64,000 bases of DNA from Saliphagus infecundisoli. GTDB lineage: Archaea; Halobacteriota; Halobacteria; Halobacteriales; Natrialbaceae. This document shows, one piece after another, positions 17,323 through 25,491 of this stretch. How positions within the stretch are numbered: the stretch's first letter is position 1; each line of letters starts with the position of its first letter. The position numbers were made by a program, and so were the translations under genes. A model generated the notes under the pieces. It ran no database searches. It was given only the letters and a program-made list of their open reading frames with translations, and was not told the origin of the DNA. Where the stretch lies: positions 429,672-493,671 of the forward strand of contig NZ_JAIWHV010000002.1 of NCBI RefSeq assembly GCF_020177375.1. The letters are read 5' to 3'.

Positions 17323-18621
17323 ATGTACGACCGGATCAAGGGCTTTCGGGACGTCTACCCCGGCGAGATGGCCGCCCGCCGGGAGGCGATCGAGGTCCTG
17401 GAAGGGACGGCCGGACGTTACGGGTTCCGGGAGATCGCCACGCCCGCCCTCGAACGCGCCGAGCTATGGACCGACAAGAGCGGCGACGAGATCGTCGAGG
17501 AGCTGTACTCCTTCGAGGACCAGGGCGGCCGCCACGTCGCTTTGACCCCCGAGCTGACGCCGACGGTCGCCCGGATGGTCGTCGCCAAACAGCAGGAGCT
17601 CTCGAAGCCGATCAAGTGGTATTCGACCCGGCCGTTCTGGCGCTACGAGCAGGTTCAGCAGGGCCGCCAGCGCGAGTTCTACCAGACTAACGTCGACGTC
17701 TTCGGCTCCGCGGAACCCGCGGCCGACGCCGAGATCCTCGCCTGGGCGGCCGACGCCCTCACCGGGCTCGGCCTGACGGGCGAGGACTTCGAGTTCCGGG
17801 TCTCCCACCGCGACGTCCTGGGCGGAGTTCTCGAGGCCTACGAGGCGGACGTCGACGTCGAGGACGCGATCCGCGCGGTCGACAAGAGCGACGCGCTCGC
17901 GGAGGCCGAGTACCACGACCTGCTGGTCGAGGCCGGCCTCACCTACGACCAGGCCGCCGAGTTCGCCGACCTGATCGCGGGCGGCGATCTAGAGGAGGTC
18001 GCCGAGTTCGCCGACGCCGAGCGCGTCGATGCCGCGGTCGAGAACCTTCGGAACGTCCTCGCGGCGGCCGAGGACTTCGGCGCCCGCGAGTACTGTACGA
18101 TCTCGCTCGAGACCGCTCGCGGCCTGGACTACTACACCGGTGTCGTCTTCGAGTGTTTCGATTCGGCGGGCGAGGTCTCCCGATCGATCTTCGGCGGCGG
18201 GCGCTACGACGACCTGATCGAGTCCTACGGCGGCCAGCCCACCCCCGCGGTCGGCGTCGCGCCCGGCCACGCGACGCTGTCCCTGCTCTGTCAGCGCGCG
18301 GGCGTCTGGCCCGAGGAGGCAGTCGAGACCGACTACTACGTCCTGCAGGTCGGGGATACCCGACCCACCGCCGCCCGGATCGCCCGCGAGCTGCGAGAGC
18401 GGGGCCACGTCGTCGAGGGCGACGTCGCCGGGCGCTCGTTCGGTGCCCAACTCGAGTACGCCGACTCGATCAACGCCGAGACGGTCGTCATCGTCGGCGA
18501 GCAGGACCTCGCCAACGACGAGGTCACGGTAAAGGAGATGGAATCGGGGGATCAGCTCCAGGTTCCCGTCGAGGGGTTCCCCGGCGACCACGAGCGCCCG
18601 ACGCTCGCCGACCTCGAGTGA
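17323..18621 (+). CDS. hisS: Histidyl-tRNA synthetase
   Basis: 432 residues, class IIa. Motif 1 region MYDRIKGFRDVYPGEM at the N terminus, motif 2 TRPFWRYEQVQQGRQREFYQ, the histidine-binding ARGLDYYTGVVFE at about 265-277, motif 3 in SRSIFGGGRYDDL, and a C-terminal anticodon domain ending near 432. It attaches histidine to tRNA-His. I preferred ATG 17323, which gives the MYD start seen in the family; a GTG at 17305 would add six residues. The gene is divergent from padR across about 210 bases. Confidence 0.95.
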   Translation: MYDRIKGFRDVYPGEMAARREAIEVLEGTAGRYGFREIATPALERAELWTDKSGDEIVEELYSFEDQGGRHVALTPELTPTVARMVVAKQQELSKPIKWYSTRPFWRYEQVQQGRQREFYQTNVDVFGSAEPAADAEILAWAADALTGLGLTGEDFEFRVSHRDVLGGVLEAYEADVDVEDAIRAVDKSDALAEAEYHDLLVEAGLTYDQAAEFADLIAGGDLEEVAEFADAERVDAAVENLRNVLAAAEDFGAREYCTISLETARGLDYYTGVVFECFDSAGEVSRSIFGGGRYDDLIESYGGQPTPAVGVAPGHATLSLLCQRAGVWPEEAVETDYYVLQVGDTRPTAARIARELRERGHVVEGDVAGRSFGAQLEYADSINAETVVIVGEQDLANDEVTVKEMESGDQLQVPVEGFPGDHERPTLADLE

Positions 18622-18660
18622 GGGCCCCGGATACTTCTTCGCGCCGGACGTAGGCCCCCC

Positions 18661-19305
18661 ATGGCGACGATCGTCGACGTCCGGCTGCCCGTCGAGGGGT
18701 TTCCCCTCGGAATGGCGATCCCGGAGGATCCGGGGCTCGGAATCGAGCTCGAGCGGATCGTGCCGACCACCGAGGGGGTGCTCCCCTTCTTCTGGGTCCG
18801 GAACTGTTCGTCGTTCGAGCGCTTCGAGCGGGCGGTGCTCGCGACCCCCGCGGTCCGGGGCGTTGAGGTCGTCTCGCGGGTCGAGGGCGACCGGCTCTAT
18901 CGGGCCCGGTGGGACGACCGGGTCGAGGGGATCGTCACGGGGTTGGTCGAGACGGGCGCGACGATCGTCGAGGCGGTCGGCGGCGAGGAGGGGTGGCGAT
19001 TCGAGCTCCGGTTTCCCGAGCGCGAGCGGGTACGGGCGTTCCAGCGGTACTGCCGGGAGCGGAAGCTTCCGATCGAGGTGCGCCGGGTGTCGACAATCCG
19101 GGAGCGGGCCGCCGGCTCGGGCTACCAGCTCACCGACGCCCAGCTCGAGACGGTTCGTCTCGCCTACGATCGGGGCTACTTCGAGGAGCCCCGCGGCGTG
19201 ACCCAGAGCGAGCTGGCGACGGCGTTCGGCGTCAGCCAGCGCGCGATCTCCCGGCGGCTCCGCCGGGGGCTCTCCCGGCTGGTCGCGAACACGATCGCGA
19301 AGTAG
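18661..19305 (+). CDS. HTH-bat (bacterio-opsin activator type) regulator
   Basis: 214 residues. N-terminal sensor-like domain (about 1-145) of the bacterio-opsin-activator kind, starting LPVEGFPLG, then the HTH-10 domain (about 155-210) with LTDAQLETVRLAYDRGYF, VTQSELATAFGVSQRAISRRL. Proteins of this sort are haloarchaeal transcription factors for light, oxygen and metabolic responses; the target is unknown. It lies 39 bases after hisS and 107 bases before the HalOD1 gene, so the three may share transcripts. Confidence 0.87.
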   Translation: MATIVDVRLPVEGFPLGMAIPEDPGLGIELERIVPTTEGVLPFFWVRNCSSFERFERAVLATPAVRGVEVVSRVEGDRLYRARWDDRVEGIVTGLVETGATIVEAVGGEEGWRFELRFPERERVRAFQRYCRERKLPIEVRRVSTIRERAAGSGYQLTDAQLETVRLAYDRGYFEEPRGVTQSELATAFGVSQRAISRRLRRGLSRLVANTIAK

Positions 19306-19412
19306 GGGTTCTACATAGACCCGCCAGAATCACTCCCGGGGCCGACGTCTCCATCGTTGATGACGACGATCCTCTGCCGGCTCCGGCCGGCCGGACGAGA
19401 GAGGGGACGCTG

Positions 19413-19727
19413 ATGGGGGGAGCCGACGGGGTCCGTCGCGACGAGCGGCCGACCGTGAGCCACGAGATCGGCGAGGGTTCGGTGACCGTCGCCGTCGCCG
19501 AGGCGCTCGCTGCGGCCACCGGCCGCGACTCGACCGAACTCGACTCGCTGTACGACGCGGTCGATACGAGCGCGCTCGACGCCGTCTTCGCGACGCGGTC
19601 GGCGGGGACCACCCGCTCGGGGACGGTCTCGTTTCCGGTCGGCGAGTGGCGCGTGACCGTCGCGGCCCGCGAGGGCGACGGCCGCGTCGTCGTCTCCCCT
19701 CGCGGCGAGGGGAACGCCGCCCGCTAA
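19413..19727 (+). CDS. HalOD1 output-domain protein
   Basis: A 104-residue stand-alone HalOD1 domain: VAVAEALAAATGRD, LDSLYDAVDTSALDAVF, the strand SGTVSFPVGEWRVTV and a basic end. HalOD1 is a haloarchaeal signalling output module often fused to receiver domains; stand-alone copies probably interact with other regulators. The stop overlaps the stop of the convergent thpR gene by 4 bases. ATG 19413 is the only start that leaves a normal-length domain; the frame upstream is the shadow of the preceding gene. Confidence 0.78.
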   Translation: MGGADGVRRDERPTVSHEIGEGSVTVAVAEALAAATGRDSTELDSLYDAVDTSALDAVFATRSAGTTRSGTVSFPVGEWRVTVAAREGDGRVVVSPRGEGNAAR

Positions 19728-20281
19728 CCGAGGGCGAACGACGCGACCGTCTCGTAGACCGGTCCCTCGCGTTCGAGCCGGCTCTCGGTGAGCCTGACCG
19801 CCTCGACGCGGCTCTCCCCGACGGTGGGATCGCGCTCGCGGACGACCTCCTGGACCAGTTCCTTCCCGCCGGCGTGGTCCATCCGCGCGAGCGTGACGTG
19901 GGGGGTAAACTCGTGGGGTTCGGGTTCGAACCCCATCGCCGTCGTCCGATCCTCGATCGTCTCGTGGAGCCGCTGTAGCTCGTCGCCGCCCGCACTCACG
20001 CCGAGCCAGACGACGGTAATGTACTCCATCTCGGGGAAGACGCCGAGCCCCTCGAAGCGCGCATCGAAGGGGCCGATTTCGGATTCGTCGACGGCGGCCG
20101 CGAGTTCCGCCTCGAGTTCGGGCAGGCACGCTGCCTCGACGTCGCCGAGGAACTTCAGCGTGAGATGGGCCTGTTCGGGGTCGGTGAAGCTCAGCCCGGA
20201 GGCGTCCTCGAACTCCGCCTGGAGGTCCGCGACGGCGCTCGCGAGGCCGTCGGGCAGATCGACGCTGACGAACAGCCGCAT
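19724..20281 (-). CDS. thpR: RNA 2',3'-cyclic phosphodiesterase ThpR
   Basis: 185 residues of the 2H phosphoesterase superfamily. The two catalytic tetrapeptides are HLTL at 39-42 and HVTL at 128-131, both intact, and the N terminus MRLFVSVDLPDG fits the family. The enzyme hydrolyses 2',3'-cyclic phosphate to 2'-phosphate and can ligate tRNA halves in vitro, so a role in RNA end repair or tRNA splicing by-products is likely. It is divergent from the TPR gene and convergent with the HalOD1 gene. Confidence 0.92.
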   Translation of the reverse strand: MRLFVSVDLPDGLASAVADLQAEFEDASGLSFTDPEQAHLTLKFLGDVEAACLPELEAELAAAVDESEIGPFDARFEGLGVFPEMEYITVVWLGVSAGGDELQRLHETIEDRTTAMGFEPEPHEFTPHVTLARMDHAGGKELVQEVVRERDPTVGESRVEAVRLTESRLEREGPVYETVASFALG

Positions 20282-20365
20282 GGAAGAGGAGTCGCCTCGA
20301 ACGGTCTTGAACCTACGGCCGCCGGGGTCGCAGACCTTAACAGTCCGCCGACCCAAATCCGGGTA

Positions 20366-21127
20366 ATGACCGACCGAACGGACGACAGAAACCCCTTCTC
20401 GGAGGACGACGTCGAGAGCAGCTACGAGGAGTTCGACCTCGATCCGCCGGAACTCGACGTCGACCCGACGAAGGTCGATCCCGTGGACTCGCGGGTCGTT
20501 ACCGACCTGCTCGACCGCCGGAACGTCGGCAGCGAGGAGGTAGACGCGGGGGAACTGCTCGAGGTCGGCCTGAACTACATGCGGATCAACCGCTTCGAGC
20601 AGGCCACCGAGGCGTTCGAGCGTGCCGCGAACTTCGCCGACGACGACCTGCTCGAACAGGAGGCCTGGGTGAACAAGGGCGTCGCCCACGCCGAGTTAGA
20701 GGAGTTCGACGAGGCGATCGGCGCTCACCGGGAAGCGCTCTCGATCGACGACTCGAGCGAACACGCCGCGAGCGCCGAGACGAACCTCGCCTACGCCCTC
20801 TGGGAGTTCGGCGAGACCGCCCAGGCCCTAGAGCACGCAGAACGCGCCGTCGAGATCGACGAGCGGTTCCCCCAGGCGTGGTACAATCGTGCCTTCTTCC
20901 TCTCCGAGCGGGGGCTCTCCGAGGAGGCGCTTCACTGCATCGACAACGCGATCCGGCTAGGCAACCGCGACGCCCGCGTGCTCGAGACGAAAGCCCACAT
21001 CCTGGAGGACTTGGGCGAGTACGACGAGGCCGAAGAAATCGCCGACGAGGCGAACGAACTCCGCGAGCGCGCCGAGGAACGGATGATGGACGAACGCGAG
21101 GAGGGCGACGACCGGCTGGTCGAGTGA
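20366..21127 (+). CDS. Tetratricopeptide-repeat protein
   Basis: 253 residues. An acidic N-terminal region (about 1-70) followed by four to five TPR units between about 70 and 235, each with the usual A/G at 8 and A at 20 (for example YMRINRFEQATEAFERAANF, WVNKGVAHAELEEFDEAIGA, WYNRAFFLSERGLSEEAL). TPR arrays are protein-docking scaffolds; the partner is unknown. The stop overlaps the DUF424 start (ATGA), so the two are cotranslated. TATA-like ACCTTAACAG lies about 30 bases upstream. Confidence 0.88.
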   Translation: MTDRTDDRNPFSEDDVESSYEEFDLDPPELDVDPTKVDPVDSRVVTDLLDRRNVGSEEVDAGELLEVGLNYMRINRFEQATEAFERAANFADDDLLEQEAWVNKGVAHAELEEFDEAIGAHREALSIDDSSEHAASAETNLAYALWEFGETAQALEHAERAVEIDERFPQAWYNRAFFLSERGLSEEALHCIDNAIRLGNRDARVLETKAHILEDLGEYDEAEEIADEANELRERAEERMMDEREEGDDRLVE

Positions 21128-21417
21128 TGATCGTCAGCGAACGCGAGACCGAGAAGGGGCTCCTGGTCACGATCTGTGACGACGACGTGTTGGGAGAGAC
21201 GTTCGACTCGGGGGAGATCTCGCTTACGGTCACCGAGGAGTTCTACGGCGGATCCACGGTAGACGAGGAGTCGGCCGCCGACTCGCTGGCGCGGGCCTCG
21301 ATCGCGAACATCGTCGGCGAGGCCGCCGTCGCACTGGCCGTCGAGGAGGGGTTCATCGACGAGGCAAACGTCCTTGAGGTCGGCCGAACCCGTCACGCCC
21401 AGCTCCTCTGGATGTAG
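21127..21417 (+). CDS. DUF424 family protein
   Basis: 96 residues, a small archaeal conserved protein: MIVSERETEKGLLVTICDDD at the start, GETFDSGEISLTVTEEFYGG, an Ala-rich helix ARASIANIVGEAAVALAVEE and a hydrophobic end. It has no known activity; in many archaea it sits with translation genes. Translationally coupled to the TPR protein in front of it. Length and both termini agree with the family, and the ATG is fixed by the overlap. Confidence 0.87.
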   Translation: MIVSERETEKGLLVTICDDDVLGETFDSGEISLTVTEEFYGGSTVDEESAADSLARASIANIVGEAAVALAVEEGFIDEANVLEVGRTRHAQLLWM

Positions 21418-21420
21418 TCG

Positions 21421-21458
21421 GCGCGGTTCGGAGCGAACGAAGTGAGCGAGAACCGCGC
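21421..21458. repeat. Haloarchaeal hairpin repeat, copy A
   Basis: GCGCGGTTC (21421-21429) pairs with GAACCGCGC (21450-21458); the loop contains GAGCGAACGAAGTGAGCGA. The same loop core occurs at 33498-33516 within another stem and, in reverse, inside the F420-dehydrogenase-like gene. It directly follows the DUF424 stop and may also end that transcript. Confidence 0.65.
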
Positions 21459-21706
21459 TGTTGCGAACGGAGAGGAACGACCCGTGAGCGCACGGACCTC
21501 GGTCGCTCTCCGCCCACCGTTTCGGCCGGCGGGCACGATTCTATATCGCGCCATACGATTTACCGGCGCTCGGATGCCGTCGGCTTCCGGCCGCAGTCGC
21601 GATGGCGCTCGGCCGTCCGAAACGGCGGAAAACGGGCGACTGCGACGTCGGGACCAAACCCTTTAGGAGGCAAGTTGAATCCCGCTACCCTCCGAGGAGC
21701 GAATTC

Positions 21707-22348
21707 ATGACGACGACCGAACTCCGGCTGTCCGGCGACGGAATCGCCTGTGGCGGGGCGTTCGAGCAGTGGCCAGACCTCGAGTGCGAGCTGGAGCCCG
21801 TCGTCGCTGGCGGCATCGGGCTTCTGGTTACGGCTGGCGACCGTAGCACAATCGAGGCGGCCCTCGGCGCGGACCCGACCGTCCCGGACCTCGAGTGGAT
21901 CGCGGCGGGCGAGGGGTGGGCGCTCTACGAGGTCGGGTTCGCGGGCGCGTTCGCGACGCTGTTCGAGGCCGTCGCCGACCGCCGGGGGACGGTCCTCGAG
22001 GCCGCGGGCAGGAGCGGCGCCTGGACCGTCAGTCTCCGGCTCCTCCGCCGGGAGGACGCCCGCGAGATCTACGCGGGGCTGGTGGAGGCCGGCATCGAGG
22101 TCGAGGTCCTCCGGCTCTCGGAGCCGACCGCGGCGGGCGTGCCCTCGGGGTTGACCGCCGAGCAGTACGAGGCCCTCGCCGCCGGGATCGAGGGCGGATA
22201 CTTCGAGATCCCTCGCCGGGTCTCGCTCGCGGAGCTCGCCGACGAACTCGGGATCTCCCACCAGGCGCTCTCCGAGCGGTTCCGGCGGGCCTACCGCACG
22301 CTGGTCAGCTCCGAGCTCGGGGACGGCGCCGCGGCCACGATGGCCTGA
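21707..22348 (+). CDS. HTH-bat (bacterio-opsin activator type) regulator
   Basis: 213 residues with the same plan as the regulator at 18661: a sensor-like domain (about 1-145) and a C-terminal HTH-10 domain with GLTAEQYEALAAGIEGGYF and SLAELADELGISHQALSERF. A tract CCCTTTAGGAGG lies 30-50 bases upstream, giving a TATA-like CCTTTA and a Shine-Dalgarno-like GGAGG. ATG 21707 gives the family-like start MTTTELRLSG. The gene is alone, about 290 bases after DUF424. Target unknown. Confidence 0.86.
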   Translation: MTTTELRLSGDGIACGGAFEQWPDLECELEPVVAGGIGLLVTAGDRSTIEAALGADPTVPDLEWIAAGEGWALYEVGFAGAFATLFEAVADRRGTVLEAAGRSGAWTVSLRLLRREDAREIYAGLVEAGIEVEVLRLSEPTAAGVPSGLTAEQYEALAAGIEGGYFEIPRRVSLAELADELGISHQALSERFRRAYRTLVSSELGDGAAATMA

Positions 22349-22511
22349 TTCGGCCGATTCAGCATCCGTGCGGGCGCTTGCGGCGGGGTTCGACGGAGAC
22401 GCGTCTCTCCGCCGAGAACGGGGTGATAAACTTCATATCGCGATATCTAATTCGAGGTCGCTCGCCGATCGTGTCCGTATCGGAGGCTCACGCGACCGGA
22501 TCGATCGGTCC

Positions 22512-22781
22512 TCACTCGCCACGAAAACGGTCCAGCAGGCTCGAACGCCCGGGATCGTCGTCCTCGTCCTCGTTTCCGCCGAGCGGATGGCGGAGCCAGC
22601 CGCCGATCCGGCGGAGGAGATAGGAGGGAAAGAACATCGCGACGAACCCGAGGCCCACCATCGCCCCGCCGAGGGCGAACTGGCCGCTCCGGGCGAACTC
22701 GACGCCGACGATGAACATCGGACCGGCGATCGAGAGCCCGGCGGCGATCTCGATCATCCCGAGGAGTCCGGGGCCTCTCAT
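22512..22781 (-). CDS. Small two-helix membrane protein
   Basis: 89 residues: two membrane helices (about 8-28 and 37-60) followed by a short basic then acidic tail ending SSLLDRFRGE. Many haloarchaea carry such proteins next to regulators; I cannot assign a function. The start at 22781 is the last ATG before the first helix; upstream ATGs would lengthen a basic, unlikely N terminus and run into the promoter of the divergent PAS/GAF regulator, which begins 95 bases away. Confidence 0.6.
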   Translation of the reverse strand: MRGPGLLGMIEIAAGLSIAGPMFIVGVEFARSGQFALGGAMVGLGFVAMFFPSYLLRRIGGWLRHPLGGNEDEDDDPGRSSLLDRFRGE

Positions 22782-22876
22782 CGCCGGAGGGAGGGCACCG
22801 GCCGGTTTAGATCGTCCGGTTTCGTCGGCACGAGCGCTACGTTTACGCCGTTCGGCCGCGTCCATCGAGAGAACGA

Positions 22877-24802
22877 ATGGGGGTGGACGCAGACGAACGC
22901 GACCGCCGGAAGGCCGTCGCGGGGATCGCGATGGGGGCGCTCGAGGGCGACGGCCGTCGGCTGGCGGTCGACGCGGTCGCGGCCGTCGGCGACGTGTTGG
23001 CGGCGCCTGCGGCGCTGTTCGAGCGCGGTCCGGACGGGCCCGAACGCCTCGCGGGGGAGTTCGACGACTCTTCGCTTGCCGAGCGGGCGCTGACCGGCGA
23101 GGGAAGGGTCGTCGCGAGCGAGGCCGGGGTCGGCGCGGTCGTCGGTCCCGCTGGCGACCCCCGGGGCGTCCTCTGTGTCGGGAGTCGGGAGCTCTCGGAG
23201 GCGGATATCGGCTTCCTTGAGGACGTCGTGACGGTTCTGGAGCGGGCCTGGGCCGGCGGGAAGTTCCGGCAGTTCGCCGAACGGCTGGAGGAGGTCGTCT
23301 GGATGAGCTCCGTCGAAATCGACGAGATACACTACGTCAACCCGGCCTACGAGGAGGTCTGGGGGCGTAGCCGCGAGAGCCTCTACGAGGAACCGATGTC
23401 GTTTCTGGAGGGGATCCATTCGGAGGACCGCGACCGGATCCGGGAGACCATCCCCCAGCGCGCCCGCGACGAGTACGAGGAGGTCTACCGGGTCGTCCGT
23501 CCCGACGACTCGATCCGGTGGGTCAGGGATCGGGCGTACCCGATCCGCGAGGGCGGGGAGGTCCGCCGGGTCGTCGGCATCGCGGAGGACGTCACGGAGC
23601 GCCGCGAGCGCCGGCGCCGTCTCGAGCGGGCCAACCGACTCAACCGGCTCTGCCAGGAGATCACCCACCTCGTGATCACGACGCCGGACCGCCAGACCCT
23701 CGAGCAGCGGGTCTGTGACCGGCTCGCGGAGCCCTACCGGTTCGTCTGGATCGGCGGACTCGCGCCCGGCGGGACGCGGGTGATCTCGCGGGTCTGGGCG
23801 GGCGTCGAGGAGGGATATCTGGATGCGGTCCGGATCACGGCCGACGAGGCCGAGACCGCCGCCGGCCCGACGGGGCGGGCGGTCGAAACTCAGGAAGTCC
23901 AGGTCGTCACCGACATCACCACCGATCCGGACTTCGAGCCCTGGCGCGAGGCGGCCGTCGCGCGGGGCTACCGGGCCAGCATCGCGGTGCCCATCGCCCA
24001 CGACGGCCTGCTCTACGGGCTCCTCAACGTCTATGCGGCCTGCCCGGACGCCTTCTCCGGCGACGAGACCCGGGTCCTCTCGCGGCTGGGCGAAGTCATC
24101 GGCCACGCGATCGCGGCCATCGAGCGCAAGGCCGCGCTCGCGGGCGACACCGTCGTCGAACTCGAGTTCCGCGCCGAGGGCTTTCCCGAGGCGCTCGTCG
24201 CCTGCTCGCGGGAGTCGGGGGGGATCCTGCGGTTCGAGCACCTCTCCCGGCACGACGACCGCCTGATCGCCTACGGGACCGCGACCGGAGTCCCCGAGGA
24301 GCGCCTGTGTGGGGCCGTCGAGCGCGAGGAAGACCTCGTCTCCGTTCGGGTCATAGAGCGCGAGGAGGGGAGCTACGGGTTCGAACTCGAGGCCGACGGA
24401 GCGGTCCCGCTCGTCGAGACGCTGGCGGGCTACGGCGGCCGCCTGTCCTCGGCGACGATCGCCGACGGCGACTGCCGGTTCGTCGTCGAACTCCCCGAGG
24501 GGGCCGACACCCGCCGACTCATCGACGCCCTCGAGTCGGGCTACGAGACGAGCTACGTCGCGAAACGGACGACGAGCCGGGAGGCGCCCGCGTTTCCGGG
24601 CACCGCCCTCCTCGATCGCCGGCTCACCGAGCGACAGCGCGAAGTGCTGGAGACGGCAACGTACGCGGGCTACTTCGAGTGGCCGCGGGCGACGACCGGC
24701 GAGGAGGTCGCCGAACGCCTGAGGATCGCCCCCGCGACGTTCGCCCAGCACCTCCGGGCGGCGGAACGAAAGCTGTTCGAGGCGACGTTCGATCGGGAGT
24801 AA
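22877..24802 (+). CDS. PAS-GAF-bat multidomain transcriptional regulator
   Basis: 641 residues. Domains in order: an N-terminal GAF-like segment (about 10-115), a PAS domain with PAC motif (about 125-235; IHYVNPAYEEVWGRSRE, EVYRVVRPDDSIRWV, VVGIAEDVTERRER), a GAF domain (about 250-410; PTGRAVETQEVQVVTDI, ASIAVPIAHDGLLYG), the bacterio-opsin-activator middle domain (about 415-575) and a C-terminal HTH-10 (about 590-640; LTERQREVLETATYAGYFEW). This is the architecture of haloarchaeal Bat, a redox or light-responsive activator. There is no opsin or carotenoid gene here, so its target is elsewhere or of another kind. Largest of three bat proteins in 6 kb. Confidence 0.92.
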   Translation: MGVDADERDRRKAVAGIAMGALEGDGRRLAVDAVAAVGDVLAAPAALFERGPDGPERLAGEFDDSSLAERALTGEGRVVASEAGVGAVVGPAGDPRGVLCVGSRELSEADIGFLEDVVTVLERAWAGGKFRQFAERLEEVVWMSSVEIDEIHYVNPAYEEVWGRSRESLYEEPMSFLEGIHSEDRDRIRETIPQRARDEYEEVYRVVRPDDSIRWVRDRAYPIREGGEVRRVVGIAEDVTERRERRRRLERANRLNRLCQEITHLVITTPDRQTLEQRVCDRLAEPYRFVWIGGLAPGGTRVISRVWAGVEEGYLDAVRITADEAETAAGPTGRAVETQEVQVVTDITTDPDFEPWREAAVARGYRASIAVPIAHDGLLYGLLNVYAACPDAFSGDETRVLSRLGEVIGHAIAAIERKAALAGDTVVELEFRAEGFPEALVACSRESGGILRFEHLSRHDDRLIAYGTATGVPEERLCGAVEREEDLVSVRVIEREEGSYGFELEADGAVPLVETLAGYGGRLSSATIADGDCRFVVELPEGADTRRLIDALESGYETSYVAKRTTSREAPAFPGTALLDRRLTERQREVLETATYAGYFEWPRATTGEEVAERLRIAPATFAQHLRAAERKLFEATFDRE

Positions 24803-24811
24803 AGAAGGGAG

Positions 24812-25396
24812 TTACATCGGCGTCGCGGCCGTCGACCCGGCGGTCCGTCCGCCGTAGGCGACCAGCAGCATCGAGATCCCGGTCGCGAGCAGGCTCGCGC
24901 CGACGAAGACGCCGAGCACCCAGCCCGCGTCCGCGGGGAAGCCGGCCCACAGCGCCAGCCCGAGGATCAGCGAGAGCGCGCCGCTTGCGGCGATCCAGCC
25001 CCGACCCGCTCCGGCCATCCGGGCGGCGACGACCAGTTCGGCGACGCCGTCGACCACCAGGTACGCGATCAACAACAGCGTCAGCGACGCGACCCCCACG
25101 ACCGGGTTCGCGAGGACGAGCAGCCCCGCAATCAGGGAGACGGCCGAGAGCGCGACCTGCCAGAGCCGCCCCCGCCAGCTTCCGGCGGTAACCGCGTGGG
25201 CCGCGTTGACGACCCCACTGACGACCAGGAGCGCGCCGATCGCGTAGGCGATCGAGATCCCGGCGAGAAAGGGCGCGATGATCGCCAGGACGCCGATCGC
25301 CCCGAGGACGATCCCCGCGATCGCGAGCGGGCGCCGGGCGGGCATCGATTCGGTTCGTTCCTCCGATACGTACTGCTCGTCGGTGTATTCTGCCAT
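24812..25396 (-). CDS. HdeD family (DUF308) membrane protein
   Basis: 194 residues with a short polar N terminus and six membrane helices in three DUF308-like pairs (GIVLGAIGVLAIIAPFLAG, YAIGALLVVSGVVNAAHAV and two similar pairs). HdeD in E. coli protects against acid at high cell density; in haloarchaea the role is unknown. The start at 25396 is preferred to 25405 since it leaves MAEYTDEQ, a common haloarchaeal beginning. It ends 9 bases from the stop of the convergent bat regulator. Confidence 0.82.
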   Translation of the reverse strand: MAEYTDEQYVSEERTESMPARRPLAIAGIVLGAIGVLAIIAPFLAGISIAYAIGALLVVSGVVNAAHAVTAGSWRGRLWQVALSAVSLIAGLLVLANPVVGVASLTLLLIAYLVVDGVAELVVAARMAGAGRGWIAASGALSLILGLALWAGFPADAGWVLGVFVGASLLATGISMLLVAYGGRTAGSTAATPM

Positions 25397-25491
25397 GGGT
25401 GTCACCGGCTACCAGTACGCCGGCGACGACGATAATACCGATACACGATTTGACAGTAACTCCGGGCGGGCGACCGGTCCGCGTTCCGAAC

